A stretch of DNA of 5,676 bases. Origin: JACQXX01 sp964639175 (GTDB taxonomy: Bacteria; Acidobacteriota; Blastocatellia; Chloracidobacteriales; Chloracidobacteriaceae). Position 1 is the first letter of the stretch. Each line of letters begins with the position of its first letter. Where the stretch lies: NCBI GenBank assembly GCA_964639175.1, contig CAZXCE010000574.1:1-5676 (forward strand), given 5' to 3'. Positions 1-5,575 of the stretch are shown here, one piece after another. A program made the position numbers and the translations under genes. The notes beneath the pieces are model-generated. The model worked only from the letters and a program-made list of their open reading frames with translations, had not been told where the DNA came from and made no database searches.

Positions 1-67
1 GTTGCTCTAAAACCTGTCGAAATTCGATGTCGTCATCGACGATTAAAATGCGTTTCATGAGCTTCAT
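1..67 (-). CDS. Response regulator receiver protein, N-terminus only (partial)
   Basis: This minus-strand frame runs off the left edge. From the ATG at 58-56 it reads MKRILIVDDDIEFRQVLEQ, the first beta strand and acidic pocket of a CheY-like receiver domain. The run of three Asp after ILIV holds the metal-binding acidic residues; the phospho-acceptor Asp and any output domain lie outside the window. A second in-frame ATG at 67-65 adds only MKL, and a third at 118-116 would add 20 residues not typical of receiver domains. Neither of the first two starts has a strong Shine-Dalgarno sequence (AAGAAAA before 67), so 58 or 67 are both possible. The family accepts a phosphoryl group from a histidine kinase. 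The kinase and the output function cannot be identified here. Its start overlaps a small ORF ending at 33. Confidence 0.82.
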   Translation of the reverse strand, partial: MKLMKRILIVDDDIEFRQVLEQ

Positions 68-179
68 TTTTCTTGGGAGTAGAATCAGGTTGAGATTGAT
101 CTTTGAAGTCTTCGTCATCTTTCCCCAAACAACAGGGAATTTCAACTCGGGATGTCCAGTCAGCCGAATTTACTGTCAT
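33..179 (-). CDS. Possible small hypothetical protein, 48 aa, overlapping the response regulator start
   Basis: The frame opens at ATG 179-177 and ends at TGA 35-33, inside the response regulator coding sequence but in a different frame. It begins MTVNSADWTSRVEIPCC and continues with a very acidic and polar tail (GKDDEDFKDQSQ, then PDSTPKKNEAHE). The biased, hydrophilic composition and the overlap with the next gene's start resemble a small upstream gene translationally coupled to the regulator. I recognise no family. The frame is open back to a TAA about 40 nt further upstream, so it is not the tail of a longer gene unless that stop is a lesion. A chance ORF is a real alternative, because the ribosome-binding site (TTAGAA) is weak. 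Confidence 0.3.
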   Translation of the reverse strand: MTVNSADWTSRVEIPCCLGKDDEDFKDQSQPDSTPKKNEAHETHFNRR

Positions 180-213
180 TTCTAACAAAGTATTTACAAC
201 TAATTCTAAAGAT

Positions 214-242
214 TACATAAATGTATTTCCACTTGCCTACAA
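214..242 (-). promoter_or_regulatory. Weak sigma-70-like promoter candidate for the left-edge minus-strand genes
   Basis: On the minus strand TTGTAG (242-237) lies 17 nt before TATGTA (219-214), in a very AT-rich stretch about 35 nt upstream of the ATG at 179. The spacing is ideal, but each hexamer matches consensus at only about three of six positions. Placement upstream of the small ORF and response regulator is the main support. Confidence 0.2.
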
Positions 243-303
243 AATAAATACCAATAAATTACGTAAAATTAACAAATTACAAATTATGCTTACAGATATA
301 TTT

Positions 304-330
304 TTGACATCTTAATATGTGTAATCACAT
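304..330 (+). promoter_or_regulatory. TTGACA hexamer next to a short inverted repeat upstream of ruvA
   Basis: A perfect -35 hexamer TTGACA sits at 304-309, followed at 317-330 by ATGTG-TAAT-CACAT, an inverted repeat with 5-bp arms and a 4-bp spacer. No good -10 box lies 16-18 nt downstream of the TTGACA, so a complete promoter is not shown. The inverted repeat could be a regulator-binding site, but arms this short also arise by chance in AT-rich DNA. It lies about 125 nt upstream of the ruvA ATG. Confidence 0.2.
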
Positions 331-453
331 TGAATAAATCAGTGACCGCTTCTTCCGCTGACAGCCTGGATTTTGCTTGATCCTCATTGCCGGTTTCAAG
401 TAGGGTGTAGTCAACCTATCACCTACCTTCTTTTTACTTCAATTTATTTTCTT

Positions 454-1083
454 ATGATTGCGTTCCTGACCGGTAAATTACTTGAAAAAAATCCATCGAA
501 TTTTATTGTTGACGTCAGAGGCATTGGATACGACGTATTTATCCCCCTCTCTACCTTCTATCAAGCTGGTGAAAATGGATCAACGCTCTCTCTTCACATT
601 CAAATGATCGTCCGCGAAGATGCATTGATCCTGTATGGGTTTAGCACAAAACTCGAAAAAGAGATTTTTATCAGACTCATATCTGTCTCTGGTGTCGGTC
701 CCAAATTAGCCCTCACGATCCTCTCAGGACTCACCATTGATGAGCTTATTTCAGCTTTGAAAAATGGAGATATCCGCCGTCTTTCTGGCATTCCTGGGAT
801 TGGCAAAAAAACAGCCGAGCGGTTGGTCGTTGAACTTCGCGATAAACTCACCGCATTCTCCGTACCAGAGACAGGTGGAAACTCAGCACCAGCTTCAACC
901 CCGGAATCAACCCCCGGTCAACATCAGGAAACACTCCTCAAATCAGACCTGGTGTCAGCCCTGGTCAATCTCGGGTGGCAAACCGCAGCGGCTGAAAAAG
1001 CAGTCACCCAATGCCTCAAAGAAGAGTCACGACGTGAGTTCTCTTTTCTCTTAAAAGAGTCAATGAAACGCCTCTACCGCTAA
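454..1083 (+). CDS. ruvA: Holliday junction branch migration complex subunit RuvA
   Basis: RuvA binds four-way DNA junctions as a tetramer and loads the RuvB motor, which drives branch migration before RuvC cleavage in recombinational repair. The 209-residue product has the usual family length. Residues 1-63 form the OB-fold domain, starting MIAFLTGKLLEKNP. Glu55 and Asp56 in VREDA are at the positions of the E. coli acidic pin. The first helix-hairpin-helix is near 76-92 (SVSGVGPKLAL) and the second near 110-128 (LSGIPGIGKKTAERL). A Pro/Ser/Gly-rich linker at about 135-160 leads to domain III (163-209, LVSALVNLGW), which contacts RuvB. I chose ATG 454 because the family starts here; a TTG at 373 would add 27 unrelated residues. 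There is no visible Shine-Dalgarno sequence before 454. No ruvB or ruvC adjoins it. Confidence 0.97.
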   Translation: MIAFLTGKLLEKNPSNFIVDVRGIGYDVFIPLSTFYQAGENGSTLSLHIQMIVREDALILYGFSTKLEKEIFIRLISVSGVGPKLALTILSGLTIDELISALKNGDIRRLSGIPGIGKKTAERLVVELRDKLTAFSVPETGGNSAPASTPESTPGQHQETLLKSDLVSALVNLGWQTAAAEKAVTQCLKEESRREFSFLLKESMKRLYR

Positions 1084-1259
1084 AGCCTCCCGTTTGCTTC
1101 AGGGTGTTCAGGTTTGAACGCTTTCGTCTTTGGGGGAGCTACTGACAGTGCCTTTTTATAACCACAACACTGGTGGGCAGATGAAGGTTTCAACGATCCA
1201 TTCTGAAGAGGGCCAACATTCATTCGAGATCCCGAAGGTTTGAGCCTTTCAGATACACC
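1084..1259. other. Intergenic segment after ruvA with no recognised gene
   Basis: No frame on either strand in this stretch reads like protein. It contains short inverted repeats, such as GTTCA-GGTT-TGAAC at 1106-1119, but none is followed by a convincing T-tract, so no ruvA terminator can be assigned here. Confidence 0.5.
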
Positions 1260-1592
1260 TCAGGCAACCTCCGAAAAAAGCTTGAACCCAGAATCTGGGA
1301 TTTGAATTTGCCTGATTCTGGTCGAGTGAGCCTTCAAAGCACCACGCACTTTCCCTGCCTCCTGATCAGGTTGAACCTCACTGATACAATTGGGCGACCA
1401 CCCGAGGAAAAGATCCCTCTTCCCGCTTAAATAGTTTATCAGACTGAAAACCCAAATTATGTCTATCGAGGATGGCCTGAGACTGCCTGCGATTTTCCTG
1501 TGAATACCGTGCTTCCAACTTCTGTTTGTGAAAATGTCGACAGACATTGTCGGCAGCATAGCTAGCAACACAGAAATTTTAAAATAACCAGC
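1260..1592 (-). pseudogene. Possible remnant of an unidentified minus-strand gene
   Basis: Two minus-strand frames that read like protein abut here. The first is open from about 1592 to a TGA at 1380-1378 and contains NVCRHFHKQKLEARYSQENR and FPRVVAQLYQ. The second takes over right at that stop, reads EVQPDQEAGKVRGALKAHST and ends at TGA 1262-1260. One frameshift near 1378-1381 would join them into about 110 residues rich in Gln, Arg and Lys. No plausible start codon with a ribosome-binding site is visible, and I recognise no family. It could be the tail of a decayed gene lying in the same direction as the damaged NACHT gene, or simply chance open frames. A single-frame ORF starting at 1598 also covers the span, but its first part reads less like protein. 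Confidence 0.22.
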
Positions 1593-1630
1593 AAGCATAA
1601 ACTATTTAAAATCAAATATTTACACGCAAA

Positions 1631-1668
1631 GCAAAAGCCTATGTCGGCGCGCCGACATAGGCTTTTGC
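1631..1668. terminator. Perfect 38-bp palindrome, possible bidirectional terminator
   Basis: The 19-nt arm GCAAAAGCCTATGTCGGCG is followed immediately by its exact reverse complement, with no mismatch and no spacer. As RNA from either strand it would form a strong hairpin with a CGCG tip, an A-tract on the 5' side and a TTTT on the 3' side. It lies between ruvA (plus, ending 1083) and the damaged NACHT gene (minus, ending 1858), where a two-way intrinsic terminator fits. The T-tract is only four long and falls within the stem, and it is far from ruvA, so a protein-binding site or a mobile palindromic repeat is also possible. The palindrome itself is certain; the terminator role is inferred. 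Confidence 0.55.
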
Positions 1669-1857
1669 GATCCGTTAACAGGTCTATCAGACTTTGCCCC
1701 CTCAGGTTCAAACTGACTTAAAAACGGGCTTTTCTTGATCAATACACGACCATCAAACCCTCAAAAACTAAACCTCAAAAACCTCGCACATCTGCTATAG
1801 TGATCCCCACAACACCTCGTAACCAGGCTGAACAAGCCCCGATTCCATTCTAATTCG
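1669..1857. other. Intergenic segment, no gene seen
   Basis: This stretch lies between the palindrome and the end of the damaged NACHT gene. No frame looks coding. It holds an imperfect near-tandem repeat around CCTCAAAAAC, two copies about 15 nt apart near 1757-1785. Confidence 0.45.
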
Positions 1858-2016
1858 CTATCCTCGGCTACATCTCTGAAATGCCGAGAACGTGTGCTTT
1901 AAGATCCCAGATTGAATTTCATCAGATTGAATCGGCTGTGACTTTATACAGCGTGCCAGGGTAAACGCAGCCAATGCACCAACCAGTTCACTTTCGTCGG
2001 TGATCTTTTCGGTGAG
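1858..2016 (-). pseudogene. NACHT gene fragment 9: true C-terminus in a shifted frame
   Basis: If the A-run at 2024-2017 had nine A, the protein would continue LTEKITDESELVGALAAFTL and then ARCIKSQPIQSDEIQSG, ending at TAG 1860-1858. This reading completes one more HEAT-like helix pair and is more protein-like than the alternative frame that stops at 1944. It has no start of its own. Confidence 0.6.
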
Positions 2017-2480
2017 TTTTTTTTCAACAGTCCTTCATTGATGACCTTGAGTTTCTGAATGGTGTAGAGAACTTCAGCCTGAATCTCTTCAGTTTCATTC
2101 TCCAGGAGCGTCTCTAGTCGGCATAGTATCTCAGAGCTCGCGAACTGGTATTTCCCGACCAACTGAATCGCTTTCTGGCGGACAATTTCACATTGATCTC
2201 CGAGCGTAACTATCACTCTGCCAAGGACGACCTTTGATCTGGAATTCAAACCACACAGTGTTTCAAGGGATTCTTTATGAACGATATCTCGCTCATCTTT
2301 CACATACCTTAAGAGTGTTTCTTCAATTCGTGGAGGCGAAACCCCGAGTCCCCAAAGAAGCTCAAGCGCATGAATTACATCTTCTTGAATATCTCCCCTA
2401 AAGCGTTCCAGAAAAGATTCAGCACCATGAGGAGAGACAATATTCAATTGCTTCAAGCTTCTTGCCGCAGCAATCTGCAC
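1944..2480 (-). pseudogene. NACHT gene fragment 8: C-terminal HEAT-like repeats
   Basis: The nominal GTG at 2480 is internal; the repeat begins upstream at SDQSRYVQIAAARSLKQL. At least three further units are visible: IEETLLRYVKDERDIVHKES, VIVTLGDQCEIVRQKAIQLV and CRLETLLENETEEIQAEVLY. The tail after about 2024 (NSPKRSPTKVNWLVHW) does not fit a repeat. It arises from a shortened A-run (eight A on the minus strand, 2024-2017). Confidence 0.78.
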
Positions 2481-2570
2481 ATACCGGCTCTGGTCGCTTC
2501 ACTTCTCAATCAATTTGAGACCAGTTTCTTGCGATAGATTTATTATTTTCCCAAGCCCCTTTACGACCTG

Positions 2571-2762
2571 CTATCTCACCTTTTCATTATTATCGTTCAG
2601 ATATTTCAACAAAATTGGTAAAACGCCTGGAGACTTGTCAGATAATTCACTTAAAGCCATCACTGCATACTCGCAAACAGAGGAACCCTGATCCTCAAGT
2701 TGTTCAATCAGTGCCTGGATAACTTCCCTGGTTGCACATCCAATCACACCAATCAATAACAT
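2571..2762 (-). pseudogene. NACHT gene fragment 7: two HEAT-like repeats
   Basis: The piece reads EVIQALIEQLEDQGSSVCEY, AVMALSELSDKSPGVLPILL and KYLNDNNEKVR, in the classic HEAT pattern in which a D/N-rich turn is followed by V-R and a second helix. It stops at TAG 2573-2571 and continues in the same frame as QVVKGLGKIINLSQETG, then meets a second stop, TGA 2501-2499, after KLIEK. The next residues SDQSRYVQIAAARSL again complete a repeat, so both stops interrupt the same coding frame. Confidence 0.75.
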
Positions 2763-3106
2763 TGTCTGACCTTTTCAATCCCACTCAAACTCTTCATCCG
2801 CTCGATCAACTTCTGAGACACCTCCATTGCAAATGGGTGAGGATCGCTTAATCGGCTCGCAATATTGAGTTGAACTATGAACTCTCCTCTTTCCAGGTAC
2901 ACGTCGAGAACAGTCTCTATCGTTGGAGATAGTTTTTCCATTTTCCAGAAAAGAAGAGAGGCAAAACGAGCAACTGTTCCTTGCCCAATATCGATGGAAG
3001 TAAATACTTTCCTGGGTATTTCGGGAGATGGATCTCCAAACCGGGCAAAATATTGAATGACTCGAATTTGAACGTTTTCACTTTGATCTGCCAGCTTGTC
3101 AAGGAT
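2753..3106 (-). pseudogene. NACHT gene fragment 6: HEAT-like repeats
   Basis: The frame is open from just after the TAA at 3109-3107 to TGA 2755-2753, although the first ATG is only at 2941 (MEKLSPTIETVLDVYLERGE). The part above 2941 is also genuine (QSENVQIRVIQYFARFGDPS). An ORF at 2917-3102 in another frame is a shadow of it. Homology ends at GIEKVRQ. At 2762-2763 one additional A (CAATG to CAAATG) joins it to MLLIGVIGCATREV in the next fragment. Confidence 0.72.
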
Positions 3107-3385
3107 TTAATCTATAAACTGAGGGGTTGAAAATGCCACCACCCCCAGAATTGTGATCGCTTTTGCTCTTTTTCGATCATTCTCATGATCAAGATGATTC
3201 AATGCTATCTCCACCAAGTCGACTTCAAGATCGCTGCCCTTGAGCCTTTTCAGTACCAGTTCAGCTCGCTTGTCAAATTGGAGATTCTGACTCTCAAGGT
3301 AGACTTCAGTAAATTTGGTTACAATTTGCTTGCAAAAAGCAGCATCAGTCGAATTGCAGTCACCAAGACATTGAACCGCCAGCAA
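3107..3385 (-). pseudogene. NACHT gene fragment 5: first HEAT-like repeats
   Basis: Starting within LLLAVQCLGDCNSTD, this piece is amphipathic alpha-helical, with pairs such as RAELVLKRLKGSDLEVDLVE and HENDRKRAKAITILGVVAF. It stops at TAA 3109-3107 after PQFID. The same frame continues directly with ILDKLADQSENVQIRVIQYF, a good HEAT-like unit, so this is a nonsense change; an AAA, CAA or GAA codon would restore it. Confidence 0.75.
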
Positions 3386-3927
3386 TAATCCCGGTGGAGT
3401 ACGTCCTCAAAGAGGCTTGCCGTAAAACTTTTCTGGCCGGCTTCTTCTCCTTCTCCAAGAATCGCAGTTTGGACCAATTCAGAAGCATCATCTGGACGAT
3501 CAGTACGAATAAATTCAATAGCCAACATAATAGGCTCATGCCATCTTGGATGATGCCGATAGGGGTATATTTTCTCCGCTGATTCCTTCACCCGACGAGC
3601 AATCTCACGTGCCACAAAATACTCTTCAAACGTCAGGTGCATAAATCCATACCAGCCGGTCGTCCGCTCGACAAAAACCCCCGTGTGTTCTCTGACCCAA
3701 CGCAAAAAGTCATCAATGTCTTCTTCGATTTGTTCATTTTCAACCGAAACCTGGCGCGAGTGAGCCAGGTACGGCATCAATCTGGCTTTCACTTCACTTG
3801 TTTTTATCAGTCCGGTTGGTCGTTCCTGGTGCATCCAGTATGCCAGCGGTGCCAAAAACAAGAGTGCATCTTTTTCTTTTACGACGTGTTCGATTCTTAA
3901 TCCTCGCTGAAGCTGCCAGTCCCGCAA
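3319..3927 (-). pseudogene. NACHT gene fragment 4: helical region ahead of the repeats
   Basis: The apparent start MRDWQLQRG is internal to the protein. The piece carries LFLAPLAYWMHQE and then FMHLTFEEYFVAREIARRV, which corresponds to the L-T-F-x-E-Y-F-x-A-R motif found after many bacterial NACHT domains. It continues through HHPRWHEPIMLAIEFI toward the repeat region. Homology ends at EDVLHRD near 3389. One extra T at 3387-3388 would restore LLLAVQCLGDC in the next frame. The final 20 or so residues before the stop at 3319 are out-of-frame. Confidence 0.82.
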
Positions 3928-4229
3928 CAGTGTTTTACGGCCAGGTCATAGAGTTCAATTCGACGGCTTGGGAGCCGTTTTCCATTTCGGTGAATCAACG
4001 CCAGGATGGTCAACATCAATGGATTGGATGCCAGTTCTAAAACGCCTCGACTTTCATTCACCGCCTGCAGGATTCCATCTATTTCCTGTTGAGCCAGCCG
4101 ACAGATATCAGATTGTTCCAAATCGGGATAGTGAAATTGCTCGACAGCCAGACACCATTGATTGAGAAACGCTTCAATCTGGGGCTTGTCAAATTTCCGC
4201 AAGGTGAATGGCTGAAAGCCCCGCTTCAT
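3897..4229 (-). pseudogene. NACHT gene fragment 3: post-NACHT helical region
   Basis: The fragment begins MKRGFQPFTLRKFDKPQIEA, the usual continuation of a NACHT domain after the T-S-R sensor. It contains ASNPLMLTILALIHRNGKRL, the conserved N-P-L-x-L-x-x-I region. True homology ends at IELYDLAV near 3937. There the run of four A on the minus strand (T at 3933-3936) needs a fifth A to continue as VKTLLRDWQLQRG. As written, the frame drifts into unrelated residues and stops at 3899-3897. Confidence 0.8.
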
Positions 4230-5047
4230 CTGGCAACTTGATAGCCGGCGATTCGACTGGTTACCACAAAATGATTCCTGGGTGAAACAGCCGACACAAA
4301 ACTCGCGATGCGCTGTGAAATCAAAATCCGATCACGAAACTCAGTGACCTCATCCAGGCCATCCAACAGCACCAGAGCCTCACCATCCTGGAGTACTTGA
4401 TCAAAAATACGTTTCAAAACCGGCAGCTCAATTCCAGTATCCCCAAACGGTACAGTGAGAAACTCTCTGAATGACGTGTTGTGATTGAGCCGGAGTTCCT
4501 CGGCATACGTCGAAATGCGAATCAGTATTGGAAAGCGAGCCGACCCATACGTTTGACCATCTTTATCAGTCACAATTCCATGTGGGCCACGGTCTCGAAC
4601 TTCACGGGCAAAGTGAAGTGCCAGAAATCGCATGAGTGTGGTCTTCCCCGAACCGGGATCCCCCAAAATGACAACCTGACGATGATAAGTAATGACACGT
4701 GGCAAGTCCACATCTTCGGGTTGTACCACTGCTGACAGGTGTTCAGCTAAGAGCCAATCCTCTAAAAACTCGTTATCAGAGGAGCTCATCGCGGAAAGTC
4801 CGGGCGTCTCCACAATTCCGAGTTTTGATTTTTCCAGCCTTCGTTTCAATGGCTCAAGATCGGTCTTTTCTGTGTCACAGGTCAATCTGACAAAAACTTC
4901 ATCAAGCGGGAGCGTCACTGAACGATGGGTCTGCATAATGCCCTGTGCCTCAAGTTTACTATTCCATCTCACAACATAGTCCAGGTACTGCCGCTGGGCT
5001 TTTTGAATATCCGGCGGAACTGGCAACCGATGATCAAGCACATCCAA
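4226..5047 (-). pseudogene. NACHT gene fragment 2: NACHT NTPase core
   Basis: This is the longest single open piece, 273 codons from TTG 5047; the same frame is actually open back to 5098. Residues 21-55 carry the QYLDYVV...GIMQTHRSVTLPLDEVFVRL stretch that I associate with the region preceding NACHT domains. Walker A is GDPGSGKTT (residues 129-137, DNA 4663-4637). Walker B is LVLLDGLDE (225-233), with the D-G-x-D-E pattern typical of NACHT rather than AP-ATPases. Sensor 1 is VVTSR (261-265). The frame ends at TGA 4228-4226 just after GYQVAR, in the middle of the fold. The next fragment starts with ATG overlapping that stop (ATGA). Such an overlap can mean coupled genes, but the protein fold continues across it, so I read it as a one-base loss. 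Confidence 0.88.
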
Positions 5048-5098
5048 AATTTTCTGACCGGTTTCAGCTTGCTTCGCCTCAAGCTCCAGCGATTTTTG

Positions 5099-5512
5099 CT
5101 AATACATCAGGGAAAGCAATTCACGGAGTTTCTTGACTGAACATAATTCTTCGAGCAGGCACTGGAGAAAATATCGGACGGCGTCAGCCTGCTGACCGCC
5201 TGGATGATCCGGCATCACGGATGACAGAACTCGCTCAACTGTTTTGACAGCATCCTGGTCAAAAGGGTGAGCGGCCAATTCACGAATCGCGGCTTTGAAC
5301 TGCTCGCGTTCATAGAAATACCGATCATGAATAAGCGCCCGAGCTTCAGGCAAATCAAAGCGTGCAACCAGGAGACTGGTTGCACGTTCAAGAGCCTCGT
5401 TCAGTTCCTTTTGAGAAGCCCGGTCAGTGCGCCATTTGTTCAAATCGAATCCGATTCTCCTCACCCCAAAAACGAGCACCAAGGCTTGACCCAAGAGAAC
5501 AAATTCCATCAC
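5099..5512 (-). pseudogene. NACHT gene fragment 1: N-terminal hydrophobic segment and helical region
   Basis: This piece starts at GTG 5512 or ATG 5509 and stops at TAG 5101-5099. The first 17 or so residues (MEFVLLGQALVLVFGV, then basic RRIGF) look like a short membrane anchor or hydrophobic helix. The rest is charged and helical (ELNEALERATSLLVARF, REQFKAAIRELAAH, VRYFLQCLLEEL). I recognise no effector family. Translation continues in the same frame after the TAG (QKSLELEAKQAETGQKI), so the stop is a nonsense change within the gene. The Shine-Dalgarno-like GAGGTGAT at 5515-5508 overlaps the ATG, which is too close for normal initiation, so the exact start (5512, 5509 or TTG 5494) is uncertain. 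Confidence 0.7.
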
Positions 5513-5565
5513 CTCAGGAAAAAGATTCTGCTGGTTTAGAAATCAACACTCCACAAAAGCGCTCT

Positions 5566-5575
5566 TTATATATAA
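5566..5575 (-). promoter_or_regulatory. AT-rich -10-like element upstream of the NACHT gene
   Basis: The self-complementary TTATATATAA lies about 57 nt upstream of ATG 5509 and could supply a -10 box (TATATA). No good -35 hexamer is seen at the right distance. The remaining bases to the right edge (5577-5676) show no recognised gene. Confidence 0.2.

Larger units (their letters stand above)
1858..5512 (-). pseudogene. NACHT NTPase with HEAT-like repeats (STAND family), broken by about nine lesions
   Basis: One ancestral gene is scattered over successive minus-strand frames. Adding one base at each of five frameshifts (near 4229, 3933-3936, 3387-3388, 2762-2763, 2017-2024) and reading through four in-frame stops (TAG 5101-5099, TAA 3109-3107, TAG 2573-2571, TGA 2501-2499) gives about 1,218 codons from ATG 5509 to TAG 1860-1858. 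Domain order: hydrophobic N-terminus (residues 1-17), helical region to about 150, NACHT module with Walker A near 283-290, Walker B near 379-387 and VVTSR near 415-419, post-NACHT region to about 700, then HEAT-like repeats. STAND NTPases of this kind act as switches that sense a ligand through the repeats and oligomerise; several bacterial NACHT proteins are antiphage. The specific role here is unknown. The sequence suggests a pseudogene; sequencing error could account for some frameshifts. Confidence 0.88.

Noticed and set aside
103..315. 70-residue plus-strand ORF
   Set aside because: Antisense to the response regulator leader and small ORF, low-complexity AT-rich translation (Asn/Lys/Ile), no recognisable domain.
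373..453. 27-residue N-terminal extension of RuvA from a TTG
   Set aside because: The residues do not fit RuvA, whose family start MIAFLTGK falls at ATG 454; the result would be longer than usual for the family.
600..1054. ORFs overlapping ruvA in other frames (600-851 minus, 764-1054 plus)
   Set aside because: Shadows of the clearly coding ruvA frame.
1084..1160. Intrinsic terminator directly after ruvA
   Set aside because: Short inverted repeats are present, but stems are 4-5 bp and not followed by a clean T-run.
2917..3102. 61-residue minus-strand ORF among the HEAT fragments
   Set aside because: It is in the wrong frame; the frame of 2941-2753 continues upward through this region with a proper HEAT-like unit.
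4226..4229. ATGA stop/start overlap as evidence of two translationally coupled genes
   Set aside because: The break falls inside a continuous fold, directly after the NACHT sensor, and other breaks of the same kind follow; a one-base loss explains it better.
2499..5101. Programmed stop-codon readthrough or a variant genetic code
   Set aside because: TAG, TAA and TGA all occur as interruptions in the same gene while ruvA reads normally and ends at TAA, so a single reassigned codon cannot explain them.
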